Below, piece by piece: positions 16,382-25,133 of a stretch of 64,000 nt of DNA (its first letter is position 1; each line of letters opens with the position of its first letter). The stretch covers positions 20,991-84,990 of the forward strand of contig CAYXVF010000010.1 of NCBI GenBank assembly GCA_964468125.1, in the 5' to 3' direction. The notes under the pieces are model-generated. The model saw nothing but the letters and a program-made list of their open reading frames with translations. It had not been told where the DNA came from and searched no databases. Source of the stretch: CAYXVF01 sp964468125 (GTDB taxonomy: Bacteria > Myxococcota > XYA12-FULL-58-9 > CAYXVF01). A program made the position numbers and the translations under genes.

Positions 16382-17206
16382 ATGTCTCGGCCCATTTTCC
16401 GAATCGGTCGCGCCGTGGCGATCGCGCTGGGGCTCGCCTACGTGGGGATCACCGCGGCGGTCTACGCGGGCCAGCGCTCGCTTCAGTACCACCCGTTGCA
16501 GGCGCAGCCGCCACCTCCGCCCGAGGGAGCACGTGACATCCGGTTGACCACGAGCGACGGTTTCGAGCTCCGGGCCTGGGCGAGCATGGATCCGAATGCC
16601 ACCCGTGGCGTGGTCATGCTGCACGGAAACGGTGGTCATCGCGGCAGCTATGCCTCCGCGTTTAGACGCTTCATGCAGATGGGCCTACGTCCAATCCTCG
16701 TCGACTACCGCGGCTACGGGGGCAGTGAAGGCGCGCCGACGGAGGAAGGCCTCTACCGCGATGCGCAAGCCGCCTGGGACTGGCTTGAGACGCAGGGGAT
16801 CGAGGACATCGTGGTCTGGGGGCGCTCCCTCGGCACCGGGGTCGCGGTCGAGCTCGCCCGGCGCAATCTCCCGAGCGCTCTGATCCTCGACGCGCCCTTT
16901 GACTCAGCGGTCAACGTCGGAGCAATGCAGTATCCCTGGCTCCCGGTCTCGCTCCTGATGAAGGATCGCTACGAATCCGACCAGAAAATTGCAGACATCG
17001 AGTGTCCAGTCTTGGTCATGCATGGAACAGAAGACCGAGTGATACCGCTCGAGTTTGGCCGGAAGCTCTTCGAGAAAGCGGGCGAGCCGAAGCGTTGGCT
17101 CGAAATCGAGGGCGCTGGCCACAACAACTTGGAAGCGCGGGCCGGAACGCGCTACTGGCGGGCCATCACCGAACTCATCGATGGCGCGCCCACAGATGTT
17201 CCATAA
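16382..17206 (+). CDS. BEM46/ABHD13-like alpha/beta hydrolase
   Basis: This 274-residue serine hydrolase has one N-terminal membrane helix (about residues 8-26). The catalytic domain shows the oxyanion HGNGGHRGSY region, the DYRGYGGSEG strand-turn, the nucleophile elbow WGRSLGTG (catalytic Ser), the acid in HGTEDRVIP and the histidine in GAGHNN. This order is typical of the BEM46/ABHD13 group, whose substrates are unknown. The ATG at 16382 is chosen because it precedes the signal-anchor. It is divergent from the DUF2868 gene and convergent with the cysteine-rich lipoprotein gene. Confidence 0.85.
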   Translation: MSRPIFRIGRAVAIALGLAYVGITAAVYAGQRSLQYHPLQAQPPPPPEGARDIRLTTSDGFELRAWASMDPNATRGVVMLHGNGGHRGSYASAFRRFMQMGLRPILVDYRGYGGSEGAPTEEGLYRDAQAAWDWLETQGIEDIVVWGRSLGTGVAVELARRNLPSALILDAPFDSAVNVGAMQYPWLPVSLLMKDRYESDQKIADIECPVLVMHGTEDRVIPLEFGRKLFEKAGEPKRWLEIEGAGHNNLEARAGTRYWRAITELIDGAPTDVP

Positions 17207-17263
17207 ATCTGTGAATGCCTCGAGCTCACCCAGGGCAAGCAGCTAATTTCGAGCTCTGAAGGC

Positions 17264-19894
17264 TCAGGGCCGGCGAACGCAGCGCACCGGGAAGCTGTTG
17301 GACTTCGCGCCCTCCGCTTGGTCCCCGTCGAGGAAGCTGACGAACCAGCCGAACTGGGGCGAGAGTTGATAGGTGCTCGAAGCCCAGAACTGCAGCCCCG
17401 GCGTCGCAGGAAAGAAGGTGGAATCCACGGTAGGGTCCACGCGCCGAGGGTCGGTCAGGCTCGAAAGCTCCACGACCGACGGCAGCGACCAATCGTCGAA
17501 ACCACCCCACGACAGTCCCTCGCAGTAAGAAAGCGCCCCCTCCCAGCTGAAATTGACTCTCGTCCCCCCATTGCAAGCCGTGCCCGTCAGGCCCGAGGTG
17601 CACCCCTGCCACACGAGTGACGTGACCCCGTCCACGACGATGGGCTCGCCACTCACCGGCTCGCTCTTGCCATAGCGAACGAGTGGCAAGGAGCTCGGGT
17701 CGGGCGTGCCCCGGACGCAGCGGCGGGGGCTGTTGCCGACGATCGAGCTGTCGAGTACCCGTGATTCGGCAAAGGAGACTTGCCATGCGTAGTCGGGCAC
17801 TCCAGCGGAAAAGTCACCGGACCAGTAGATGTCGCTCGGAGTGTTCGGAAAGGTCACGGGATCGATCGATGCGACCCGAGAGTAGTCCTGGAGCGCCAAG
17901 AGCTCCGCCCGGCTTGGGAGGCGCCAGTCACTGTAACCGCCCCAGTCGAGATCTTCGCAGTACTGCACGGCACTCTGCCAATTGCCCGCCACCACCGAGC
18001 CCACATCACAATCGCTCCCTGAAAGCCCCGCAACACATCCCTGCCAGGACAGTCCGCTGAGCTTCGAGTGGACGACCGGCTCCCCAGGCACGAGCTCTTC
18101 TCGTTCATACTGCGCGGTGTTGTCCGTCGGACCGTACTGTGCGTCCTGGCCGCAAAAAGGAGTGGTCGCGCAGGTCGGGTCACCGGGCGTTCCCGGGCAG
18201 GGGATTTCAGCGGTCGCGTTGAAACAGCGACGCTGGTTGCTGTCGGCCAAGGGAAAGTAGACGCCCGGCGGATTGCAGGTCGGGTCACCGCATCCGGGGG
18301 AAACGCACGTCCCCTGCGAGCAGATGTCAAAGGTGAGCTCCGGGTCGGAAGCGACCGAGCAACGGATCGCGTCCGGTTGGCCGGTGCAGTCCGACCCCGA
18401 GCTGATCGCGCACCCTCCAACGGCGCCGAGGCAGCTGTCTAGCGCTCCCACACAGGCCTCGCAGTCCGGGCCACAGCTCGCGGCATCAGCGCATCCGGTG
18501 CACACCCCCGCCTCGCAACGGGTCCCGGGCAAACAGCTCCCCCGGGCGGAGCCATCGGCGACGCAGACGCACCCTTCGGTCACCCCGCCACAGATGGGGG
18601 TCGCGCCGCTGCAGGGAAGGCACGCAGCTCCGCAGGCCAGCACGGTGTTGCACGGTCGGCATAAACCGTCGGTGCAGACCTCGCCCGCCGCGTCGCAACC
18701 TGCGCCCGTGGCACACAGACACCCCGCGCGGCAGTCGTCGCGGCAGCCATCGCAGTTGTCGCCGTTCTTGCCGTCGTCACACTCCTCGAACAGGAGCTGC
18801 ACGACGCCATCACCGCAGCCGCCGTCGTTGCGCTGGCAGGTGTCGCTGCAGCCGTTGCCGCTGTCGAAACGCGAGCCGTCGTCGCACGTCTCGAAGCCCA
18901 CGTCTAAGTTGGCGTCACCGCAGGATGGACCAAACCCAGTACAGTCGGCATTGCAGTGTTGCTCTACGTCCCATTCGTTCGAGTTGCGCGGGCCGTCGTC
19001 GCATACCTCGGGAATCCCGCCCTCGCTCCCGTCGTCCACGACGCCGTCACCGCACCGCGACACCGCGCAGCCTCCCTCCGCCGCGACACAGACCCCGCGT
19101 GCGTCGATGTCGGGCACCCTGCAGACCGAGCCATTCAATGACACGAGGGGTATGTTGAAGAGCGGTTCTTCGCCGGTAAAGCGGCGATTGTCGTCGCAAC
19201 CGTCGAGCGTGCACACGTCCCCGTCGCTCGTGTTCGGCGGAATGCCGCCGAGGCAACGAAAGTTGATGCACTGCTCTTCGCCATTGCACACGTTGCCGTC
19301 GTCGCAGTCTTCCATCACGGTCTCAGGGGTGCAGGGCTGGCCCTGCGTGCAACCGCTGCCAGGGTCACAATAGAAGCCAGAGTCGCAGAGGCCGTGGTCG
19401 ACGGTGAGGTTGCAGGTATCGGTCTCCTCGTTGCAGCTCGTGATCACGCACGGAAACTCAGAGACGCACGGGAGCGCATAGTCACAGAGTCCTTCATCGG
19501 TGCAGCTCGGTGCACCGTCGCAGAAGTCGCCGTCCGGGCAATCCGCAACGGTTTCGCAAATGCGAGCGATGACCACGTTGTCCGTAGGGGTACCGGAGCG
19601 ATCGAGTCGAACCACTTTCGTCACCCGAGCGACCGGCGACCCCGCCGCGTCGTAGGCGGTCACGGTGACCTCCACGCTTCCCCGCACATTCGAGGTGAGC
19701 GGAACGGTGAGCGGAAACTCGAGGGAGCCCTGCGCCACCATGCGTTCGCTTCGATCTTCGCGCTGAACGCGTAGCTCAACGGCGTCGGTCGTCGCCCCGT
19801 TGGGGTCTTCGACGCGCAACAACACGTGCGACGGCGGGTAACACGCGTCGACCAGCATCACCAGGCACAGAACTCCGAGGAGACGTGTGATCAC
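17264..19894 (-). CDS. Cysteine-rich lipoprotein with DUF4215 repeats and two DUF1566 domains
   Basis: The 876-residue precursor begins with a lipoprotein signal (MITRLLGVLCLVMLVDAC, lipobox VDAC). A beta-rich domain follows, then a long Cys-rich part with EGF-like spacing and several CGDG...CDDG repeats, as seen in myxobacterial DUF4215 proteins. The C-terminus has two copies of a DUF1566-type (Lcl C-terminal) domain, each with GLSWQGC/LVWQGC, YCE.L.WGG..DW.LPS.EL and a final RCVR. DUF1566 domains are found on surface-exposed proteins. The GTG start overlaps the stop of the upstream lipoprotein gene (GTGA), so the two are coupled. It is probably anchored in the outer membrane, disulfide-rich and exposed; the ligand is unknown. 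Confidence 0.8.
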   Translation of the reverse strand: MITRLLGVLCLVMLVDACYPPSHVLLRVEDPNGATTDAVELRVQREDRSERMVAQGSLEFPLTVPLTSNVRGSVEVTVTAYDAAGSPVARVTKVVRLDRSGTPTDNVVIARICETVADCPDGDFCDGAPSCTDEGLCDYALPCVSEFPCVITSCNEETDTCNLTVDHGLCDSGFYCDPGSGCTQGQPCTPETVMEDCDDGNVCNGEEQCINFRCLGGIPPNTSDGDVCTLDGCDDNRRFTGEEPLFNIPLVSLNGSVCRVPDIDARGVCVAAEGGCAVSRCGDGVVDDGSEGGIPEVCDDGPRNSNEWDVEQHCNADCTGFGPSCGDANLDVGFETCDDGSRFDSGNGCSDTCQRNDGGCGDGVVQLLFEECDDGKNGDNCDGCRDDCRAGCLCATGAGCDAAGEVCTDGLCRPCNTVLACGAACLPCSGATPICGGVTEGCVCVADGSARGSCLPGTRCEAGVCTGCADAASCGPDCEACVGALDSCLGAVGGCAISSGSDCTGQPDAIRCSVASDPELTFDICSQGTCVSPGCGDPTCNPPGVYFPLADSNQRRCFNATAEIPCPGTPGDPTCATTPFCGQDAQYGPTDNTAQYEREELVPGEPVVHSKLSGLSWQGCVAGLSGSDCDVGSVVAGNWQSAVQYCEDLDWGGYSDWRLPSRAELLALQDYSRVASIDPVTFPNTPSDIYWSGDFSAGVPDYAWQVSFAESRVLDSSIVGNSPRRCVRGTPDPSSLPLVRYGKSEPVSGEPIVVDGVTSLVWQGCTSGLTGTACNGGTRVNFSWEGALSYCEGLSWGGFDDWSLPSVVELSSLTDPRRVDPTVDSTFFPATPGLQFWASSTYQLSPQFGWFVSFLDGDQAEGAKSNSFPVRCVRRP

Positions 19895-22365
19895 GGGGGA
19901 GTAAACACCTGATTGCGGGAATCGAAACAGAACGACTGGCCCGTGCTCGTCGGCGTGCACCGATAGCGCCCCCACTCCCCCCAACGCTCGTCGTATTCAC
20001 GGGATCGACAATCCGCATCGCTCGTACACTGCGCTGCACACACGACGGTTCGAATGGTCGCGAGACCAGGGAGGGCCTGCGAGGCTGGGGTGCTCTGGTC
20101 GAGCTTGATGTAGCCCGGCGGACAATCGCAGAGGTCCGGGTTTCCCGACTCCTGCACCTGGCTGCAGACAAGGTCACTCCCGGAGCAGCTCAATGCGAAG
20201 AGGGTGCAATAGCCGCCAGGGTAGAACAGATCCCCACTCGGCGAGCCCAAACTGCGGAGGCAGCCGAGGGAGCAATCGGGGTCGAAGTCGACGGGGACGT
20301 TGTCGCATCCGGTGATGTTGCCCGCCGCATAGTCGGGAACATCGACCCCCGCGTCCGTCGCGCACGCGGCTCCGATGTTGAAGTCGTTGTTCTGGCAGCT
20401 TCGCGTGCAGCTGCCGAGGCTATTCGCCGGGTCGGCGCCGAGGTCGCATTGCTCTCCGGGGTCGAGGCTTCCGTCGTGGCACAGGCTCATGTCCTGGGAG
20501 CAGTCCGCGAGACAACCGACCCCGGTGGCGTAGTCACCCGCGGGATCGGTGAGTGGGACCGGCGTCTCGCTCGTCGCGTTGCCATCGTCGCACGCCTCAC
20601 CGCCGTCGACGTTTCCGTCGCCACAGACCGCGCCGGTGATCACACAGGAGTCGTCACACCCGTCGCCCGCGTCCCCATCGGCGCCGTCGTCGCACTGTTC
20701 GGAGCCACCGTCGCTGTTCCAGACGAAGAAGTCGCCGCAGGTCGCGTCTTCACAGGTCCCTCCCGGGCCATCGGGGCAGGCGTCGTTGTTGTCGCCGTCG
20801 CCGTCGTCGCAGCCTTCGCCCGCGACCGTGTTCTGCCTGCCGTCGCCGCACCGCGCGAGCGTGCAGTCCGCATCGCAGGTGGCCGTGTCAACACCGTTCT
20901 CGTCGCACTCCTCCGTGCCGCCGTCGATGAGCCACGGCAGCCCATCGCCGCAGGTCGCAGGTTGGCAGGTTCCCTGGGTGGGTCCGTCCGGGCAGGCGTC
21001 CGTGAGCTCCAGGTTGCCGTCGTCGCAGCCTTCTCCTGCCACGACATTGCGCGTGCCGTCCCCGCACACCACCGCCGTGCAGTCCGCGTCACAGGTGGCG
21101 GTGTCGACGGCCCCCTCTTCGCAGTCCTCGCCGGCGGCCCCGTTTACGACACCGTCGCCACATTCCACGGGCGTACAGTCAATGTCGCAACTCGCTGTTG
21201 CCATGCCGCCTGCGTCGCAGGATTCACCCGCGCTGGCATTGGTCACGCCATCGCCGCACTCGACGGGGGTGCAGTCCGCATCGCAGGTCGCGCTCTCGCC
21301 GCCATCGTCGCAGGACTCGCCGGCTGCGCTGTTGACGATCCCGTCGCCGCATTCGGGGACCGTGCAGTCGACGTCGCAGCTCGCAGTTGCAACGCCGCTC
21401 TCATCGCACGCCTCACCTGCTGCGCCATTGACAATCCCGTCACCGCAGGCCACGGCAGTGCAATCGGCGTCGCAGGTGGCGGTGTTGACGCCGCCCTCAT
21501 CACACGCCTCTCCGGCAGCAGCGTTGGCGAAGCTGTCACCGCAGGTCGGCACGGTACAGTCAGGGTCACAACCCGCGGTCGCCTCGCCGGATGCATCGCA
21601 CTCTTCGCCGGCGGCGCTGTTTCTGAAACCGTCACCGCAGATCACGCTCGTGCAGTTGCCATCGCAGGTGGCGGTGCTGACACCCCCCTCATCACAATCT
21701 TCTCCGGCGTTCACATCGCCGTCGCCGCAGCTGGCCAGGGTGCAATCGTTGCCACAGGCATCGTCATCGTTGCTGTTGCCATCGTCGCACGCCTCGAATC
21801 CGACAGCGACTTGCCCGTCGCCGCAGTAGGGCGCAACGCCAGTGCAACTCGCGTTACAGCGTGCGTCCGCAGTCCAGGCGTCGCCGTTTCCTGCGCCTTC
21901 GTCGCAGCTCTCGTTGACGGAATCGACGAGCCCGTCGCCGCAGTGGGGCGCGATCCCCGAGCACGTGCCGTTGCAACGAGCGACGAGGGCCCAGTCGTCA
22001 CCGTTTTTCGAGCCATCGTCGCAGCTCTCGCCCATTTCGACGGTGTCATTGCCACAGACTGGCTCTACCGTTGGCGTCAGGCTGTTGTTGTTGTTGTTGT
22101 TTGTCGTGTTCGAGTTGCTGTTCGCATTCGAGTTTGTCGACGCGTTGCTGTTCGTGTTGTCGTTGCTGGACGCGTTGCCGTTGTTGTCATTGGCATTTCC
22201 GTCGTTGCTGTCGTTGCTGTCGTTGCCGTTGACGTCGCCGCTTCCATTGTCGTTCGTCGACTCGCCCCGGAGCGTCGCGATCTGCTCCGGGGCGACCTCC
22301 ACCTGGCCCGTGCAGGCGGAAGACACCACCAACAGTATCGCGCAGATGTGAGCCCCTAAGCGCAT
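19891..22365 (-). CDS. Cysteine-rich lipoprotein with about 16 tandem DUF4215 repeats
   Basis: The 824-residue precursor has a lipoprotein signal ending SSAC (Cys18). An Asn/Asp/Ser-rich linker (about 38-95) follows, and then about sixteen repeats of the pattern CGDG-x-x-x(n)-GE-x-CD-x-G-x(n)-C-D-x-x-C, averaging 30-35 residues. The repeat is common in myxobacterial surface proteins and is likely disulfide-bonded and metal-tolerant because of its many Asp residues. The last 170 residues have a different Cys-rich pattern. It is coupled by a GTGA overlap to the next lipoprotein. The likely architecture is a lipid anchor, flexible stalk, repeat rod and C-terminal head. Confidence 0.85.
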   Translation of the reverse strand: MRLGAHICAILLVVSSACTGQVEVAPEQIATLRGESTNDNGSGDVNGNDSNDSNDGNANDNNGNASSNDNTNSNASTNSNANSNSNTTNNNNNNSLTPTVEPVCGNDTVEMGESCDDGSKNGDDWALVARCNGTCSGIAPHCGDGLVDSVNESCDEGAGNGDAWTADARCNASCTGVAPYCGDGQVAVGFEACDDGNSNDDDACGNDCTLASCGDGDVNAGEDCDEGGVSTATCDGNCTSVICGDGFRNSAAGEECDASGEATAGCDPDCTVPTCGDSFANAAAGEACDEGGVNTATCDADCTAVACGDGIVNGAAGEACDESGVATASCDVDCTVPECGDGIVNSAAGESCDDGGESATCDADCTPVECGDGVTNASAGESCDAGGMATASCDIDCTPVECGDGVVNGAAGEDCEEGAVDTATCDADCTAVVCGDGTRNVVAGEGCDDGNLELTDACPDGPTQGTCQPATCGDGLPWLIDGGTEECDENGVDTATCDADCTLARCGDGRQNTVAGEGCDDGDGDNNDACPDGPGGTCEDATCGDFFVWNSDGGSEQCDDGADGDAGDGCDDSCVITGAVCGDGNVDGGEACDDGNATSETPVPLTDPAGDYATGVGCLADCSQDMSLCHDGSLDPGEQCDLGADPANSLGSCTRSCQNNDFNIGAACATDAGVDVPDYAAGNITGCDNVPVDFDPDCSLGCLRSLGSPSGDLFYPGGYCTLFALSCSGSDLVCSQVQESGNPDLCDCPPGYIKLDQSTPASQALPGLATIRTVVCAAQCTSDADCRSREYDERWGEWGRYRCTPTSTGQSFCFDSRNQVFTPP
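22081..22254 (-). repeat. Asn/Asp/Ser low-complexity tract within the lipoprotein gene
   Basis: This part of the gene encodes about 58 residues that are almost only Asn, Asp, Ser, Gly and Thr, using many AAC/AAT codons and ending in six Asn in a row. Such simple-codon tracts are prone to slippage and could vary in length between strains. It falls between the lipid anchor and the first repeat, as a flexible linker would. Confidence 0.85.
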
Positions 22366-22435
22366 GCGAACCCAAAAGACGTTACACGTGTTTCCTTATG
22401 GAGCGTACCCCGCCACGTGCACGTCCGCACGTCGA

Positions 22436-24127
22436 TCAGCGCAAATTTATCTTCATCTTCCGAGTCTTGCCGGAACTGATCGTCACCGTTCGGGTCTCGT
22501 CGATCCCCGCGCCATTGTTGGTCATTCTCAGGAGGTGCTGTCCCGCTGGGAGTTTGACCCGCACCAGGGTCGTCAACCCGTATGGTTTGCCGTCGATGCT
22601 CACCTCGGTCCACGGGACGGTTTCGAGGGTCAGAAAGCCATCACCCGCAAGCTGAGGTTTCGCCGCTGAGCGGTTGCGCGGTTTCGGAGGCGGGAGCGCC
22701 TCGAGCTCGACCCGGACGGGCGCCTGCTCCCCGGCGCCCAAATCGACGGCGATCGTCTCCGTTTCATAGCCCTTCATGTCGATCTCGAGCACGTGTCGCG
22801 CATTGGGGGCGAGCTGGGTGGTCGACAGCGGCGTTGTCCCGAGGACGAGCGTTCCGGAGCGCACCGTCGCCCCTTCCGGAACCGAGTCCACCACGAGTGT
22901 CGCCGTCAAGGGAACAGGCGGTGAAGCCGCGACCGTCTCGACACTGGGCTCTCCCGCGGAGGGTCCTGATGTGACTCGATTGAAGAGATCCGGCGCGAAG
23001 GTCCAGACGAGCCCTCCGGCCGTGCCGAGCACGACCACGAGGGCGAGGGCCGCCGGCATCCAGCTCTTTCTCGGCCGATGCTGCTCGACCAAAGCGGTTT
23101 CGGTTTCGCCGTGGGCATCGGAGAGAACCCGCGCCGCGTTGGATTTGCTGCTCTCGAGGAAAAAAGACTGGCCACTCGGAGTCACGTTCTCTTTGCGCGC
23201 CTTGACCGCGTCGCCAGCGAGCGTGGCGAGGACGCCGGCGACGTCCGTCTCCCGGGTGGACTCCGCTTGGCTTTCGATCACTTCGTCGAGGGCCAAGGCG
23301 ACTGCCTTGCAATCCGAGTAGCGCTGCTCCGGGTCGCGGGCTGCCATGCGTTGCACGATCGCGTCGAGCTCCGGAGGGATCCCGCGCCGGTGATTCCCGG
23401 GCGGCTCGATGTCGTTGTAGACGATCGTGTGAATCGCTCGCATCGGATCGTCGGACCTCTCGATGCGTCGCTTCTGAGCCAGCATTTCCCAGAGCACGAC
23501 CCCCAAAGCGTATTGGTCGGTCCGCGCCGAGAGCTCACGCCCCTGAAGCTGCTCGGGGGCCATGTAGCCCACCTTGCCCTTCACCGCGCCGGTGGAGGTT
23601 CGCGCCAGGCGATTCGCCGCCCGGGCGATTCCGAAGTCGACGACCTTTGCGACCCCGTCCTCGCGCACCATGATGTTTTGCGGCGACACGTCGCGATGGA
23701 TGATCCCGAGCGGAGTGCCGTCTATCGCCGTCGCCTCGTGGGCGTGGGCCAGGCCCGCGGCGGCGTCGCGAATGATCCGGGCGCTCACGAGCGGCGGGAG
23801 ATTCTGCTGCGTCTTGTGGGCGGCGCTCAGAAGCCCGCTGATCGTCTCGCCGCTGATGTACTCCATCGCAATGAAGTGAAGCCTATCCCAGATTCCGACT
23901 TCGTAAATCCCGACGATGTTCGGGTGATTCAATGTCGCCGCAATGCGAGCCTCGTCGAGGAAGGAGCGCACCGCTTCTTCGTCCTGCGCGAGATCCGGCA
24001 AGAGGGTTTTCAGGATCACGAGGCGGTCGAAACCCTCGAGGCCACTCTGGCGCGCGAGGAAGATCTCTCCCATGCCGCCCACCGCGATGCGCCGGACGAT
24101 GTCGTACTTACCCGCGACGCTCGTCAC
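22436..24127 (-). CDS. Hanks-type Ser/Thr kinase with PEGA domains
   Basis: The 563-residue transmembrane kinase has a full cytosolic catalytic domain: glycine loop GGMGEIFLA (17-25), Lys40 in VILK, HRDVSPQN with catalytic Asp146, DFG at 164-166, and GYMAPEQ in the activation segment. A long linker leads to one membrane helix (about 356-375). The extracytoplasmic part holds two PEGA-like beta domains, one with DSVPEGATVRSG and the other at the end (TVPWTEVSIDGKPYG). PEGA kinases are abundant in myxobacteria, where they sense envelope signals. It is divergent from a predicted periplasmic TPR-like protein that could be its partner. Confidence 0.88.
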   Translation of the reverse strand: MTSVAGKYDIVRRIAVGGMGEIFLARQSGLEGFDRLVILKTLLPDLAQDEEAVRSFLDEARIAATLNHPNIVGIYEVGIWDRLHFIAMEYISGETISGLLSAAHKTQQNLPPLVSARIIRDAAAGLAHAHEATAIDGTPLGIIHRDVSPQNIMVREDGVAKVVDFGIARAANRLARTSTGAVKGKVGYMAPEQLQGRELSARTDQYALGVVLWEMLAQKRRIERSDDPMRAIHTIVYNDIEPPGNHRRGIPPELDAIVQRMAARDPEQRYSDCKAVALALDEVIESQAESTRETDVAGVLATLAGDAVKARKENVTPSGQSFFLESSKSNAARVLSDAHGETETALVEQHRPRKSWMPAALALVVVLGTAGGLVWTFAPDLFNRVTSGPSAGEPSVETVAASPPVPLTATLVVDSVPEGATVRSGTLVLGTTPLSTTQLAPNARHVLEIDMKGYETETIAVDLGAGEQAPVRVELEALPPPKPRNRSAAKPQLAGDGFLTLETVPWTEVSIDGKPYGLTTLVRVKLPAGQHLLRMTNNGAGIDETRTVTISSGKTRKMKINLR

Positions 24128-24183
24128 CTTGGCCTCAATTCCGGTGCTTCACTGCAATTCACGTTTCACCTATTATCACACGC

Positions 24184-25101
24184 GTGCGCGGAGTTCTCAT
24201 CGCGGTTTTGATCCTCGCTTTTGGTCTAGACGCGGCGGCCCAGAAACGTCGCCGTCGCCCTCCCCCGAACAAGCCGAGTATCACGATGCCCGAGACCGTC
24301 CCGGACCAGCTGTCCCTGGCACGGAAACTCGCAGAGGAGCTCGACTACCCAGAGGTGGTCACCCTCACGGAGGCAGTCATCGCAGACCCTAAGGCCAGTG
24401 CACCCGAGAAACTCGAAGCGTATCGACTCCTCGGCAGCGCGCAAGCGTTCATGGGTAATCCGCTCGAAGCCGAGTCCGCCTTTCGCTTTCTTCTGCGAGG
24501 GAACCCTGACTTTGAGTTTCCCGAAGGTACGTCGCCAAAGATCACCTGGGTGTTTCGAAAGGTGCAGCACGAGGAACAGGAGATCTTGAAGCAGACCGAG
24601 GAAATGCGACGAGCCCGTGTTGCCTCGGCGATGGAGCTCGGACTCGACGCGCCCAAAACGGCAAAGGGCGGCGAGCCCCTTCAGTTCAAGCTTCGTATCA
24701 AAGACCCGTTCGGTGCGGTCGAGGTCGCGAGCCTCCACTACCGGAGGAGCGAGGAGCGCCGTTTCTCACAGCTCCCCCTCAAGCTCAATGACAACGGCCT
24801 GTGGGTCGCGTCTCTGCCCGCCGAGTGGACCGCCAACGACGGCGGCGCCACCGTCGAGTACTTCATCGGCGCAGAGGATTCGAGCCAGACGCTTCTTCGG
24901 GCCATCGGAAACGAGTCCGATCCCCTCGAGCTCACCCTCGAAGCGGGACAGCCGCCGTCCAACGAGCCGATCACCTCCCAGTGGTGGTTTTGGACCGGAA
25001 CGGTGGCCGCGGTCGTAGGGGCGGGCGTGGCCGCCTTCTTTCTGATCGATGCGCGTACGAGCGTGCCCTCGGGCGATGTCGACCCGGTTTCCTTAGACTG
25101 A
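24184..25101 (+). CDS. Secreted TPR-like protein with C-terminal membrane anchor, beside the kinase
   Basis: The 305-residue product has a signal peptide (cleavage near DAAAQ, about residue 20), a basic stretch KRRRRPPP, and a TPR-like helical part (about 40-110, YRLLGSAQAFMGNPLEAESAFRFLL). It then has a beta-rich domain (about 145-250) and ends with a membrane helix (about 271-293, WWFWTGTVAAVVGAGVAAFFLID). This helical-plus-beta layout next to a PEGA kinase is frequent in myxobacteria, though no function is known. The GTG at 24184 is preferred because it begins the signal peptide. The gene is divergent from the kinase, so both may be regulated from 24128-24183. Confidence 0.65.
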   Translation: MRGVLIAVLILAFGLDAAAQKRRRRPPPNKPSITMPETVPDQLSLARKLAEELDYPEVVTLTEAVIADPKASAPEKLEAYRLLGSAQAFMGNPLEAESAFRFLLRGNPDFEFPEGTSPKITWVFRKVQHEEQEILKQTEEMRRARVASAMELGLDAPKTAKGGEPLQFKLRIKDPFGAVEVASLHYRRSEERRFSQLPLKLNDNGLWVASLPAEWTANDGGATVEYFIGAEDSSQTLLRAIGNESDPLELTLEAGQPPSNEPITSQWWFWTGTVAAVVGAGVAAFFLIDARTSVPSGDVDPVSLD

Positions 25102-25133
25102 GGCGAATGCTGCCGTTTTTGGACGTCGCGACG

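Noticed and set aside
14721..16547. Long plus-strand open frame opposite the DUF2868 gene
   Set aside because: It is antisense to a good membrane-protein gene and has no start signal or recognisable motif.
20449..22359. Long open frame on the plus strand opposite the cysteine-rich lipoprotein gene
   Set aside because: It mirrors the Asp/Cys-rich repeat codons of the minus-strand gene and gives a Val/Ala-rich product without recognisable features.
17264..22365. MYXO-CTERM sorting signals on the cysteine-rich lipoproteins
   Set aside because: Neither protein ends in a Cys-membrane helix-Arg cluster; both end in soluble sequence.
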